DNA from: Ectobius pallidus
Lineage: Eukaryota > Arthropoda > Insecta > Blattodea > Ectobiidae
Direction of reading: 5' to 3'
DNA: 64,000 bases
NCBI GenBank assembly: GCA_964059195.1
Contig: CAXKWD010000015.1
Span: forward strand, 1,674,001 to 1,738,000
Part shown: one piece after another, positions 27,401 to 41,200 of the stretch
Layout: the number at the start of each line of letters is the position of its first letter
Position numbering within the stretch: the first letter of the stretch is position 1
Program-made: the position numbers and the translations under genes
The notes under the pieces: generated by a model
What the model was told of the DNA's origin: nothing
What the model saw: the letters and a program-made list of their open reading frames with translations, nothing else
The model's database searches: none

Positions 27401-28616
27401 TTTGAAAAATGCATTGAAATGTAAAAGTTTTGTGTCTGAAATTGACATTGCTACGCAACAGTATATTTTTTTAAAAGTTTATAATAGGTAGCAATATTGT
27501 GTTTAAAAATGACATTGCTAAGCAACAGTTCTTTTTGACGACATTGCTAGGCAACAGTTCCCGGTTTAAAATGGCATTGCTAGGCAACACTTTCGTGTTT
27601 TAAAACTCATTGCTAGGCAACAGTATTCTTTCTATTCAAGCAAAATTTACAACCCATGTTTTGCCATTAGCATTTCACCGATATTTTCATTGTATGTATT
27701 GATCATTGAGGGATTAAAAACTATTCCTTATAGATGACATTGCTAGGCAACAGTTTCGTATTTGGAGATGGCATTGCTAAGCTACAGTTCCTTGTTCAAA
27801 ATGTCAATGCTAAGCAACAGTCAGGTGTTTTAAAAACTTCATTGCTAAGCAACAGTTTCCGGTTTAGACTGGCATCGCTGGGCAACACTTTTGTGATAGA
27901 AAAATCTAATTGTTAGGCAGCCAAATTGTCTTTAAAAGTTACATTGCTATTAAAAGTTACGACTTTGAAAAATGCATTGAAAGGTAAAGGTTTTTTGTCC
28001 GAAATTGACATTGCTACGCAACAGTATCTTTTTTAAAAGCTTTTAATAGGTAGCAATATTATGTTTAAGAATGACAGTGCTAAGCAACAGATCTTTTTGA
28101 TGACTTTGCTAGGCAACAGTTTCCGGTTTAGACTGGCATGGCTAGGCAAAACTTTCGTGATAGAAAAATTACATTGTTAGGCAGCCAAATTGTATTTAAA
28201 AATTACATTGCTAGGAAAAAGTTTCACTTTGAAAAATGCATTGAAATGTAAACGTTTTGTGTTTGAAATTGACATTGCTACGCAACAGTATATTTTTTTA
28301 AAAGTTTATAATATGTAGCAATATTGTGTTTAAAAATGACATTGCTAAGGAACAGTTCTTTCTGACGACATTGCTAGGCAACAGTTCCCGGTTTAAAATG
28401 GCTTTGCTAGGCAACACTTTCGTGTTTTAAAACTCATTGCTAGGCAACAGTATTCTTTCTATTCAAGCAAAACTTACAACCCATGTTTTGCCATTAGCAT
28501 TTCACCGATATTTTCATTGTATGTATTGATCATTGAGGGATTAAAAACTATTCCTTATAGATGACATTGCTAGGCAACAGTTTCGTATTTGGAGATGGCA
28601 TTGCTAAGCTACAGTT
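21416..28616 (+). repeat. Non-periodic mixed monomers between the two higher-order repeats
   Basis: About nine monomers with no single multi-monomer period. They include pieces shared with the 13-mer unit (about 22,580-24,600) and pieces shared with the 8-mer unit to the right. An example is the 26,081-27,088 stretch, with GAAATGTAAAATTTTG, GCTACCCAACAG and the TTTAGTCTGG variant, which resembles 31,866-32,873. Single-copy changes such as GTGTTTTTAAACTTC near 26,172 and GATCGTTTTGATG near 26,437 suggest less recent copying here. Confidence 0.7.
22580..24620 (+). repeat. Mosaic of 13-mer monomers 1, 2 and 3
   Basis: The monomer at 22,777 carries CTAACCAACAG and GCATTGGAAGG, otherwise seen only near 586/700 and 11,323/11,437. 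From about 23,130 the sequence follows the second monomer of the unit (CAACAGGATAT near 23,330, GATCATGGAGG near 23,572). From 23,603 it follows the third monomer (GATAGAAAAAATTTAATTG near 23,766). From about 23,950 it jumps back to block B of the first monomer (CTAGGAAAAACTTTCGTGAC near 24,011, TGGAATTGC near 24,268). It then follows the third again (24,590). The order is 1-2-3-1-3, so this is a recombined copy rather than a simple duplication. Confidence 0.75.
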
Positions 28617-29566
28617 TCTTGTTCAAGATGTCAATGCTAAGCAACAGTCAGGTGTTTTAAAAACATCATTGCTAAGCAACAGTTTCCGGTTTAGACTGGC
28701 ATCGCTAGGCAACACTTTTGTGATAGAAAAATCTAATTGTTAGGCAGCCAAATTGTCTTTAAAAGTTACATTGCTAAGAAAAGTTACGACTTTGAAAAAT
28801 GCATTGAAAGGTAAAGGTTTTGTGTCAGAAATTGACATATCTCCGCAACAGTATCTTTTTTTAAAAGCTTTTAATAGGTAGCAATATTATGATTAAAAAT
28901 GACATTGCTAAGCAACAGATCTTTTTGATGACATTGCTAGGCAACAGTTTCCGGTTTAGACTGGCATGGCTAGGCAAAACTTTCGTGATAGAAAAATTAC
29001 ATTGTTAGGCAGCCAAATAGTATTTAAAAATTACATTGCTAGGAAAAAGTTTCGTCTTTGAATAATGCATTGAAATGTAAAAGTTTGGTGTCTGAAATTG
29101 ACATAGCTACGCAACAGTATATATTTTAAAAGTTTATAATAGGTAGCAATATTGTGTTTATAAATGACATTGCTAAGAAAAGTTATTTTTTATGACATTG
29201 CTAGGCAACAGTTTCCGGTTTAAAATGGCATTGCTAGGCAACACTTTCGTGTTAAAACTCATTGCTAGGCAACAGTATTCTTTCTATTCAAGCAAAATTT
29301 ACAACCCATGTTTTGCCATTAGCATTTCACCGATATTTTCATTGTATGTATTGATCATTGAGGGATTAAAAACTATTCCTTATAGATGACATTCCTAGGC
29401 AACAGTTTCGTATTTGGAGATGGCATTGCTAAGCTACAGTTTCTTGTTCAAAATGTCAATGCTAAGCAACAGTCAGGTGTTTTAAAAACTTCATTGCTAA
29501 GCAACAGTTTCCGGTTTAGACTGGCATCGCTAGGCAACACTTTTGTGATAGAAAAATTTAATTGTT
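27088..29566 (+). repeat. Trimer repeat, unit 1 (~2,479 bp)
   Basis: Three monomers matched again 2,479-2,480 bp downstream. Shared private changes are GCATCGCTGGGCAAC near 27,873, GCTATTAAAAGTTAC near 27,946, GACAGTGCTAAGC near 28,074, CTAAGGAACAG with TTTCTGACGAC near 28,345, and GGCTTTGCTAGG near 28,400. The 1-bp shift between offsets is explained by one T fewer in the T-tract near 28,030. A third copy lies near 36,177-38,655 as part of the 8-mer unit. Confidence 0.8.
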
Positions 29567-32500
29567 GGCAGCCAAATTGTCTTTAAAAGTTACATTGCTA
29601 GGAAAAGTTACGACTTTGAAAAATGCATTGAAAGGTAAAGGTTTTTTGTCCGAAATTGACATTGCTACGCAACAGTATCTTTTTTTAAAAGCTTTTAATA
29701 GGTAGCAATATTATGTTTAAGAATGACATTGCTAAGCAACAGATCTTTTTGATGACTTTGCTAGGCAACAGTTTCCGGTTTAGACTGGCATGGCTAGGCA
29801 AAACTTTCGTGATAGAAAAATTACATTGTTAGGCAGCCAAATTGTATTTAAAAATTACATTGCTAGGAAAAAGTTTCACTTTGAAAAATGCATTGAAATT
29901 TAAAAGTTTTGTGTCTGAAATTGACATTGCTACGCAACAGTATATTTTTTTAAAAGTTTATAATAGGTAGCAATATTGTGTTTAAAAATGACATTGCTAA
30001 GCAACAGTTCTTTTTGACGACATTGCTAGGCAACAGTTCCCGGTTTAAAATGGCATTGCTAGGCAACACTTTCGTGTTTTAAAACTCATTGCTAGGCAAC
30101 AGTATTCTTTCTATTCAAGCAAAATTTACAACCCATGTTTTGCCATTAGCATTTCACCGATATTTTCATTGTATGTATTGATCATTGAGGGATTAAAAAC
30201 TATTCCTTATAGATGACATTGCTAGGCAACAGTTTCGTATTTGGAGATGGCATTGCTAAGCTACAGTTCCTTGTTCAAAATGTCAATGCTAAGCAACAGT
30301 CAGGTGTTTTAAAAACTTCATTGCTAAGCAACAGTTTCCGGTTTAGACTGGCATCGCTGGGCAACACTTTTGTGATAGAAAAATCTAATTGTTAGGCAGC
30401 CAAATTGTCTTTAAAAGTTACATTGCTATTAAAAGTTACGACTTTGAAAAATGCATTGAAAGGTAAAGGTTTTTTGTCCGAAATTGACATTGCTACGCAA
30501 CAGTATCTTTTTTTAAAAGCTTTTAATAGGTAGCAATATTATGTTTAAGAATGACAGTGCTAAGCAACAGATCTTTTTGATGACTTTGCTAGGCAACAGT
30601 TTCCGGTTTAGACTGGCATGGCTAGGCAAAACTTTCGTGATAGAAAAATTACATTGTTAGGCAGCCAAATTGTATTTAAAAATTACATTGCTAGGAAAAA
30701 GTTTCACTTTGAAAAATGCATTGAAATGTAAACGTTTTGTGTTTGAAATTGACATTGCTACGCAACAGTATATTTTTTTAAAAGTTTATAATATGTAGCA
30801 ATATTGTGTTTAAAAATGACATTGCTAAGGAACAGTTCTTTCTGACGACATTGCTAGGCAACAGTTCCCGGTTTAAAATGGCTTTGCTAGGCAACACTTT
30901 CGTGTTTTAAAACTCATTGCTAGGCAACAGTATTCTTTCTATTCAAGCAAAACTTACAACCCATGTTTTGCCATTAGCATTTCACCGATATTTTCATTGT
31001 ATGTATTGATCATTGAGGGATTAAAAACTATTCCTTATAGATGACATTGCTACTCAACAGTTTCGTATTTGGAGATGGCATTGCTAAGCTACAGTTTCTT
31101 GTTCAAGATGTCAATGCTAAGCAACAGTCAGGTGTTTTAAAAACATCATTGCTAAGCAACAGTTTCCGGTTTAGACTGGCATCGCTAGGCAACACTTTTG
31201 TGATAGAAAAATCTAATTGTTAGGCAGCCAAATTGTCTTTAAAAGTTACATTGCTAAGAAAAGTTACGACTTTGAAAAATGCATTGAAAGGTAAAGGTTT
31301 TGTGTCAGAAATTGACATATCTCCGCAACAGTATCTTTTTTTAAAAGCTTTTAATAGGTAGCAATATTATGATTAAAAATGACATTGCTAAGCAACAGAT
31401 CTTTTTGATGACATTGCTAGGCAACAGTTTCCGGTTTAGACTGGCATGGCTAGGCAAAACTTTCGTGATAGAAAAATTACATTGTTAGGCAGCCAAATAG
31501 TATTTAAAAATTACATTGCTAGGAAAAAGTTTCGTCTTTGAATAATGCATTGAAATGTAAAAGTTTGGTGTCTGAAATTGACATAGCTACGCAACAGTAT
31601 ATATTTTAAAAGTTTATAATAGGTAGCAATATTGTGTTTATAAATGACATTGCTAAGAAAAGTTATTTTTTATGACATTGCTAGGCAACAGTTTCCGGTT
31701 TAAAATGGCATTGCTAGGCAACACTTTCGTGTTAAAACTCATTGCTAGGCAACAGTATTCTTTCTATTCAAGCAAAATTTACAACCCATGTTTTGCCATT
31801 AGCATTTCACCGATATTTTCATTGTATGTATTGATCATTGAGGGATTAAAAACTATTCCTTATAGATGACATTCCTAGGCAACAGTTTCGTATTTGGAGA
31901 TGGCATTGCTAAGCTACAGTTTCTTGTTCAAAATGTCAATGCTAAGCAACAGTCAGGTGTTTTAAAAACTTCATTGCTAAGCAACAGTTTCCGGTTTAGA
32001 CTGGCATCGCTAGGCAACACTTTTGTGATAGAAAAATTTAATTGTTGGCAGCCAAATTGTCTTTAAAAGTTACATTGCTAGGAAAAGTTACGACTTTGAA
32101 AAATGCATTGAAAGGTAAAGGTTTTTTGTCCGAAATTGACATTGCTACGCAACAGTATCTTTTTTAAAAGCTTTTAATAGGTAGCAATATTATGTTTAAG
32201 AATGACATTGCTAAGCAACAGATCTTTTTGATGACTTTGCTAGGCAACAGTTTCCGGTTTAGACTGGCATGGCTAGGCAAAACTTTCGTGATAGAAAAAT
32301 TACATTGTTAGGCAGCCAAATTGTATTTAAAAATTACATTGCTAGGAAAAAGTTTCACTTTGAAAAATGCATTGAAATGTAAAATTTTGTGTCTGAAATT
32401 GACATTGCTACCCAACAGTATATTTTTTTAAAAGTTTATAATAGGTAGCAATATTGTGTTTAAAAATGACATAGCTAAGCAACAGTTCTTTTTGACGACA

Positions 32501-35226
32501 TTGCTAGGCAACAGTTCCCGGTTTAAAATGGCATTGCTAGGCAACACTTTCGTGTTTTAAAACTCATTGCTAGGCAACAGTATTCTTTCTATTCAAACAA
32601 AATTTACAACCCATGTTTTGCCATTAGCATTTCACCGATATTTTCATTGTATGTATTGATCATTGAGGGATTAAAAACTATTCCTTATAGATGACATTGC
32701 TAGGCAACAGTTTCGTATTTGGAGATGGCATTGCTAAGCTACAGTTCCTTGTTCAAAATGTCAATGCTAAGCAACAGTCAGGTGTTTTAAAAACTTCATT
32801 GCTAAGCAACAGTTTCCGGTTTAGTCTGGCATCGCTAGGCAACACTTTTGTGATAGAAAAATCTAATTGTTAGGCAGCCAAATTGTCTTTAAAAGTTACA
32901 TTGCTAGGAAAAGTTACGACTTTGAAAAATGCATTGAAAGGTAAAGGTTTTTTGTCCGAAATTGACATTGCTCCGCAACAGTATCTTTTTTTAAAAGCTT
33001 TTAATAGGTAGCAATATTATGTTTAAGAATGACAGTGCTAAGCAACAGATCTTTTTGATGACTTTGCTAGGCAACAGTTTCCGGTTTAGACTGGCATGGC
33101 TAGGCAAAACATTCGTGATAGAAAAATTACATTGTTAGGCAGCCAAATTGTATTTAAAAATTACATTCCTAGGAAAAAGTTTCACTTTGAAAAATGCATT
33201 GAAATGTAAAAATTTTGTGTCTGAAATTGACATTGCTACGCAACAGTATATTTTTTTAAAAGTTTATAATATGTAGCAATATTGTGTTTAAAAATGACAT
33301 TGCTAAGCAACAGTTCTTTTTGACGACATTGCTAGGCAAAAGTTCCCGGTTTAAAATGGCATTGCTAGGCAACACTTTCGTGTTTTAAAACTCATTGCTA
33401 GGCAACAGTATTCTTTCTATTCAAGCAAAACTTACAACCCATGTTTTGCCATTAGCATTTCACCGATATTTTCATTGTATGTATTGATCATTGAGGGATT
33501 AAAAACTATTCCTCATAGATGACATTGCTAGGCAACAGTTTCGTATTTGGAGATGGCATTGCTAAGCTACAGTTCCTTGTTCAAAATGTCAATGCTAAGC
33601 AACAGTCAGGTGTTTTAAAAACTTCATTGCTAAGCAACAGTTTCCGGTTTAGACTGGCATCGCTAGGCAACACTTTTGTGATAGGAAAATCTAATTGTTA
33701 GGCAGCCAAATTGTCTTTAAAAGTTACATTGCTAGGAAAAGTTACGACTTTGAAAAATGCATTGAAATGTAAAGGATTTTTGGCAGAAATTGACATTGCT
33801 CCGCAACAGTATCTTTTTTTAAAAGCTTTTAATAGGTAGAAATATTATGTTTAAAAATGACATTGCTAAGCAACAGATCTTTTTGATGACATTGCTAGGC
33901 AACAGTTTCCGGTTTAGACTGGCATGGCTAGGCAAAATTTTCGTGATAGAAAAATTACATTGTTAGGCAGCCAAATAGTATTTAAAAATTACATTGCTAG
34001 GAAAAAGTTTCACTTTGAAAAATGCATTGAAATGTAAAAGTTTTGTGTCTGAAATTGACATTGCTACGCAACAGTATATTTTTTTAAACGTTTATAGTAT
34101 GTAGCAATATTGTGTTTAAAAATGACATTGCTAAGCAACAGTTCTTTTTGACGACATTGCTAGGCAACAGCTTCCGGTTTAAAATGGCATTGCTAGGCAA
34201 CACTTTCGTGTTTTAAAACTCATTGCTAGGCAACAGTATTCTTTCTATTCAAGCAAAATTTACAACCCATGTTTTGCCATTAGCATTTCACCGATATTTT
34301 CATTGTATGTATTGATCATTGAGGGATTAAAAACTATTCCTTATAGATGACATTCCTAGGCAACAGTTTCGTATTTGGAGATGGCATTGCTAAGCTACAG
34401 TTTCTTGTTCAAAATGTCAATGCTAAGCAACAGTCAGGTGTTTTAAAAACTTCATTGCTAAGCAACAGTTTCCGGTTTAGACTGGCATCGCTAGGCAACA
34501 CTTTTGTGATAGAAAAATTTAATTGTTGGCAGCCAAATTGTCTTTAAAAGTTACATTGCTAGGAAAAGTTACGACTTTGAAAAATGCATTGAAAGGTAAA
34601 GGTTTTTTGTCCGAAATTGACATTGCTACGCAACAGTATCTTTTTTAAAAGCTTTTAATAGGTAGCAATATTATGTTTAAGAATGACATTGCTAAGCAAC
34701 AGATCTTTTTGATTTTTTCCTAGGCAACAGTTTCCGGTTTAGACTGGCATGGCTAGGCAAAACTTTCGTGATAGAAAAATTACATTGTTAGGCAGCCAAA
34801 TTGTATTTAAAAATTACATTGCTAGGAAAATGTTTCACTTTGAAAAATGCATTGAAATGTAAAATTTGGTGTCTGAAATTGACATTGCTACCCAACAGTA
34901 TATTTTTTTAAAAGTTTATAATAGGTAGCAATATTGTGTTTAAAAATGACATTGCTAAGCAACAGTTCTTTTTGACGACATTGCTAGGCAACAGTTCCCG
35001 GTTTAAAATGGCATTGCTAGGCAACACTTTCGTGTTTTAAAACTCATTGCTAGGCAACAGTATTCTTTCTATTCAAGCAAAATTTACAACCCATGTTTTG
35101 CCATTAGCATTTCACCGATATTTTCATTGTATGTATTGATCATTGAGGGATTAAAAACTATTCCTTATAGATGACATTGCTAGGCAACAGTTTCGTATTT
35201 GGAGATGGCATTGCTAAGCTACAGTT
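28617..35226 (+). repeat. Higher-order repeat, 8-mer, copy 1 (6,610 bp)
   Basis: Eight monomers whose sequence recurs 6,610 bp downstream. Diagnostic shared changes: CTAAGAAAAGTTACG near 28,770, GCTATTAAAAG near 30,427, CAAACAAAATTTACAAC near 32,596, ACATTCGTGATAG near 33,110, GATAGGAAAATC near 33,681, GGTAGAAATATT near 33,835, CAGCTTCCGG near 34,169 and the short indel GATTTTTTCCTAGG near 34,711. Differences from copy 2 that I found: 28,664, 29,900 and 31,053-31,054. It overlaps the trimer duplication, so the trimer event is nested in or partly shared with this unit. Confidence 0.9.
29567..32046 (+). repeat. Trimer repeat, unit 2 (~2,480 bp)
   Basis: Direct neighbour of unit 1 with the same private changes (near 30,352, 30,425, 30,553, 30,825 and 30,880). 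It has its own changes: GAAATTTAAAAG at 29,900, and a two-base change at 31,053-31,054 giving GCTACTCAACAG where all other monomers have GCTAGGCAACAG or a close variant. Similarity ends near 32,160, where a T-tract differs in length. Confidence 0.8.
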
Positions 35227-38200
35227 TCTTGTTCAAGATGTCAATGCTAAGCAACAGTCAGGTGTTTTAAAAATATCATTGCTAAGCAACAGTTTCCGGT
35301 TTAGACTGGCATCGCTAGGCAACACTTTTGTGATAGAAAAATCTAATTGTTAGGCAGCCAAATTGTCTTTAAAAGTTACATTGCTAAGAAAAGTTACGAC
35401 TTTGAAAAATGCATTGAAAGGTAAAGGTTTTGTGTCAGAAATTGACATATCTCCGCAACAGTATCTTTTTTTAAAAGCTTTTAATAGGTAGCAATATTAT
35501 GATTAAAAATGACATTGCTAAGCAACAGATCTTTTTGATGACATTGCTAGGCAACAGTTTCCGGTTTAGACTGGCATGGCTAGGCAAAACTTTCGTGATA
35601 GAAAAATTACATTGTTAGGCAGCCAAATAGTATTTAAAAATTACATTGCTAGGAAAAAGTTTCGTCTTTGAATAATGCATTGAAATGTAAAAGTTTGGTG
35701 TCTGAAATTGACATAGCTACGCAACAGTATATATTTTAAAAGTTTATAATAGGTAGCAATATTGTGTTTATAAATGACATTGCTAAGAAAAGTTATTTTT
35801 TATGACATTGCTAGGCAACAGTTTCCGGTTTAAAATGGCATTGCTAGGCAACACTTTCGTGTTAAAACTCATTGCTAGGCAACAGTATTCTTTCTATTCA
35901 AGCAAAATTTACAACCCATGTTTTGCCATTAGCATTTCACCGATATTTTCATTGTATGTATTGATCATTGAGGGATTAAAAACTATTCCTTATAGATGAC
36001 ATTCCTAGGCAACAGTTTCGTATTTGGAGATGGCATTGCTAAGCTACAGTTTCTTGTTCAAAATGTCAATGCTAAGCAACAGTCAGGTGTTTTAAAAACT
36101 TCATTGCTAAGCAACAGTTTCCGGTTTAGACTGGCATCGCTAGGCAACACTTTTGTGATAGAAAAATTTAATTGTTGGCAGCCAAATTGTCTTTAAAAGT
36201 TACATTGCTAGGAAAAGTTACGACTTTGAAAAATGCATTGAAAGGTAAAGGTTTTTTGTCCGAAATTGACATTGCTACGCAACAGTATCTTTTTTTAAAA
36301 GCTTTTAATAGGTAGCAATATTATGTTTAAGAATGACATTGCTAAGCAACAGATCTTTTTGATGACTTTGCTAGGCAACAGTTTCCGGTTTAGACTGGCA
36401 TGGCTAGGCAAAACTTTCGTGATAGAAAAATTACATTGTTAGGCAGCCAAATTGTATTTAAAAATTACATTGCTAGGAAAAAGTTTCACTTTGAAAAATG
36501 CATTGAAATGTAAAAGTTTTGTGTCTGAAATTGACATTGCTACGCAACAGTATATTTTTTTAAAAGTTTATAATAGGTAGCAATATTGTGTTTAAAAATG
36601 ACATTGCTAAGCAACAGTTCTTTTTGACGACATTGCTAGGCAACAGTTCCCGGTTTAAAATGGCATTGCTAGGCAACACTTTCGTGTTTTAAAACTCATT
36701 GCTAGGCAACAGTATTCTTTCTATTCAAGCAAAATTTACAACCCATGTTTTGCCATTAGCATTTCACCGATATTTTCATTGTATGTATTGATCATTGAGG
36801 GATTAAAAACTATTCCTTATAGATGACATTGCTAGGCAACAGTTTCGTATTTGGAGATGGCATTGCTAAGCTACAGTTCCTTGTTCAAAATGTCAATGCT
36901 AAGCAACAGTCAGGTGTTTTAAAAACTTCATTGCTAAGCAACAGTTTCCGGTTTAGACTGGCATCGCTGGGCAACACTTTTGTGATAGAAAAATCTAATT
37001 GTTAGGCAGCCAAATTGTCTTTAAAAGTTACATTGCTATTAAAAGTTACGACTTTGAAAAATGCATTGAAAGGTAAAGGTTTTTTGTCCGAAATTGACAT
37101 TGCTACGCAACAGTATCTTTTTTTAAAAGCTTTTAATAGGTAGCAATATTATGTTTAAGAATGACAGTGCTAAGCAACAGATCTTTTTGATGACTTTGCT
37201 AGGCAACAGTTTCCGGTTTAGACTGGCATGGCTAGGCAAAACTTTCGTGATAGAAAAATTACATTGTTAGGCAGCCAAATTGTATTTAAAAATTACATTG
37301 CTAGGAAAAAGTTTCACTTTGAAAAATGCATTGAAATGTAAACGTTTTGTGTTTGAAATTGACATTGCTACGCAACAGTATATTTTTTTAAAAGTTTATA
37401 ATATGTAGCAATATTGTGTTTAAAAATGACATTGCTAAGGAACAGTTCTTTCTGACGACATTGCTAGGCAACAGTTCCCGGTTTAAAATGGCTTTGCTAG
37501 GCAACACTTTCGTGTTTTAAAACTCATTGCTAGGCAACAGTATTCTTTCTATTCAAGCAAAACTTACAACCCATGTTTTGCCATTAGCATTTCACCGATA
37601 TTTTCATTGTATGTATTGATCATTGAGGGATTAAAAACTATTCCTTATAGATGACATTGCTAGGCAACAGTTTCGTATTTGGAGATGGCATTGCTAAGCT
37701 ACAGTTTCTTGTTCAAGATGTCAATGCTAAGCAACAGTCAGGTGTTTTAAAAACATCATTGCTAAGCAACAGTTTCCGGTTTAGACTGGCATCGCTAGGC
37801 AACACTTTTGTGATAGAAAAATCTAATTGTTAGGCAGCCAAATTGTCTTTAAAAGTTACATTGCTAAGAAAAGTTACGACTTTGAAAAATGCATTGAAAG
37901 GTAAAGGTTTTGTGTCAGAAATTGACATATCTCCGCAACAGTATCTTTTTTTAAAAGCTTTTAATAGGTAGCAATATTATGATTAAAAATGACATTGCTA
38001 AGCAACAGATCTTTTTGATGACATTGCTAGGCAACAGTTTCCGGTTTAGACTGGCATGGCTAGGCAAAACTTTCGTGATAGAAAAATTACATTGTTAGGC
38101 AGCCAAATAGTATTTAAAAATTACATTGCTAGGAAAAAGTTTCGTCTTTGAATAATGCATTGAAATGTAAAAGTTTGGTGTCTGAAATTGACATAGCTAC

Positions 38201-41200
38201 GCAACAGTATATATTTTAAAAGTTTATAATAGGTAGCAATATTGTGTTTATAAATGACATTGCTAAGAAAAGTTATTTTTTATGACATTGCTAGGCAACA
38301 GTTTCCGGTTTAAAATGGCATTGCTAGGCAACACTTTCGTGTTAAAACTCATTGCTAGGCAACAGTATTCTTTCTATTCAAGCAAAATTTACAACCCATG
38401 TTTTGCCATTAGCATTTCACCGATATTTTCATTGTATGTATTGATCATTGAGGGATTAAAAACTATTCCTTATAGATGACATTCCTAGGCAACAGTTTCG
38501 TATTTGGAGATGGCATTGCTAAGCTACAGTTTCTTGTTCAAAATGTCAATGCTAAGCAACAGTCAGGTGTTTTAAAAACTTCATTGCTAAGCAACAGTTT
38601 CCGGTTTAGACTGGCATCGCTAGGCAACACTTTTGTGATAGAAAAATTTAATTGTTGGCAGCCAAATTGTCTTTAAAAGTTACATTGCTAGGAAAAGTTA
38701 CGACTTTGAAAAATGCATTGAAAGGTAAAGGTTTTTTGTCCGAAATTGACATTGCTACGCAACAGTATCTTTTTTAAAAGCTTTTAATAGGTAGCAATAT
38801 TATGTTTAAGAATGACATTGCTAAGCAACAGATCTTTTTGATGACTTTGCTAGGCAACAGTTTCCGGTTTAGACTGGCATGGCTAGGCAAAACTTTCGTG
38901 ATAGAAAAATTACATTGTTAGGCAGCCAAATTGTATTTAAAAATTACATTGCTAGGAAAAAGTTTCACTTTGAAAAATGCATTGAAATGTAAAATTTTGT
39001 GTCTGAAATTGACATTGCTACCCAACAGTATATTTTTTTAAAAGTTTATAATAGGTAGCAATATTGTGTTTAAAAATGACATAGCTAAGCAACAGTTCTT
39101 TTTGACGACATTGCTAGGCAACAGTTCCCGGTTTAAAATGGCATTGCTAGGCAACACTTTCGTGTTTTAAAACTCATTGCTAGGCAACAGTATTCTTTCT
39201 ATTCAAACAAAATTTACAACCCATGTTTTGCCATTAGCATTTCACCGATATTTTCATTGTATGTATTGATCATTGAGGGATTAAAAACTATTCCTTATAG
39301 ATGACATTGCTAGGCAACAGTTTCGTATTTGGAGATGGCATTGCTAAGCTACAGTTCCTTGTTCAAAATGTCAATGCTAAGCAACAGTCAGGTGTTTTAA
39401 AAACTTCATTGCTAAGCAACAGTTTCCGGTTTAGTCTGGCATCGCTAGGCAACACTTTTGTGATAGAAAAATCTAATTGTTAGGCAGCCAAATTGTCTTT
39501 AAAAGTTACATTGCTAGGAAAAGTTACGACTTTGAAAAATGCATTGAAAGGTAAAGGTTTTTTGTCCGAAATTGACATTGCTCCGCAACAGTATCTTTTT
39601 TTAAAAGCTTTTAATAGGTAGCAATATTATGTTTAAGAATGACAGTGCTAAGCAACAGATCTTTTTGATGACTTTGCTAGGCAACAGTTTCCGGTTTAGA
39701 CTGGCATGGCTAGGCAAAACATTCGTGATAGAAAAATTACATTGTTAGGCAGCCAAATTGTATTTAAAAATTACATTCCTAGGAAAAAGTTTCACTTTGA
39801 AAAATGCATTGAAATGTAAAAATTTTGTGTCTGAAATTGACATTGCTACGCAACAGTATATTTTTTTAAAAGTTTATAATATGTAGCAATATTGTGTTTA
39901 AAAATGACATTGCTAAGCAACAGTTCTTTTTGACGACATTGCTAGGCAAAAGTTCCCGGTTTAAAATGGCATTGCTAGGCAACACTTTCGTGTTTTAAAA
40001 CTCATTGCTAGGCAACAGTATTCTTTCTATTCAAGCAAAACTTACAACCCATGTTTTGCCATTAGCATTTCACCGATATTTTCATTGTATGTATTGATCA
40101 TTGAGGGATTAAAAACTATTCCTCATAGATGACATTGCTAGGCAACAGTTTCGTATTTGGAGATGGCATTGCTAAGCTACAGTTCCTTGTTCAAAATGTC
40201 AATGCTAAGCAACAGTCAGGTGTTTTAAAAACTTCATTGCTAAGCAACAGTTTCCGGTTTAGACTGGCATCGCTAGGCAACACTTTTGTGATAGGAAAAT
40301 CTAATTGTTAGGCAGCCAAATTGTCTTTAAAAGTTACATTGCTAGGAAAAGTTACGACTTTGAAAAATGCATTGAAATGTAAAGGATTTTTGGCAGAAAT
40401 TGACATTGCTCCGCAACAGTATCTTTTTTTAAAAGCTTTTAATAGGTAGAAATATTATGTTTAAAAATGACATTGCTAAGCAACAGATCTTTTTGATGAC
40501 ATTGCTAGGCAACAGTTTCCGGTTTAGACTGGCATGGCTAGGCAAAATTTTCGTGATAGAAAAATTACATTGTTAGGCAGCCAAATAGTATTTAAAAATT
40601 ACATTGCTAGGAAAAAGTTTCACTTTGAAAAATGCATTGAAATGTAAAAGTTTTGTGTCTGAAATTGACATTGCTACGCAACAGTATATTTTTTTAAACG
40701 TTTATAGTATGTAGCAATATTGTGTTTAAAAATGACATTGCTAAGCAACAGTTCTTTTTGACGACATTGCTAGGCAACAGCTTCCGGTTTAAAATGGCAT
40801 TGCTAGGCAACACTTTCGTGTTTTAAAACTCATTGCTAGGCAACAGTATTCTTTCTATTCAAGCAAAATTTACAACCCATGTTTTGCCATTAGCATTTCA
40901 CCGATATTTTCATTGTATGTATTGATCATTGAGGGATTAAAAACTATTCCTTATAGATGACATTCCTAGGCAACAGTTTCGTATTTGGAGATGGCATTGC
41001 TAAGCTACAGTTTCTTGTTCAAAATGTCAATGCTAAGCAACAGTCAGGTGTTTTAAAAACTTCATTGCTAAGCAACAGTTTCCGGTTTAGACTGGCATCG
41101 CTAGGCAACACTTTTGTGATAGAAAAATTTAATTGTTGGCAGCCAAATTGTCTTTAAAAGTTACATTGCTAGGAAAAGTTACGACTTTGAAAAATGCATT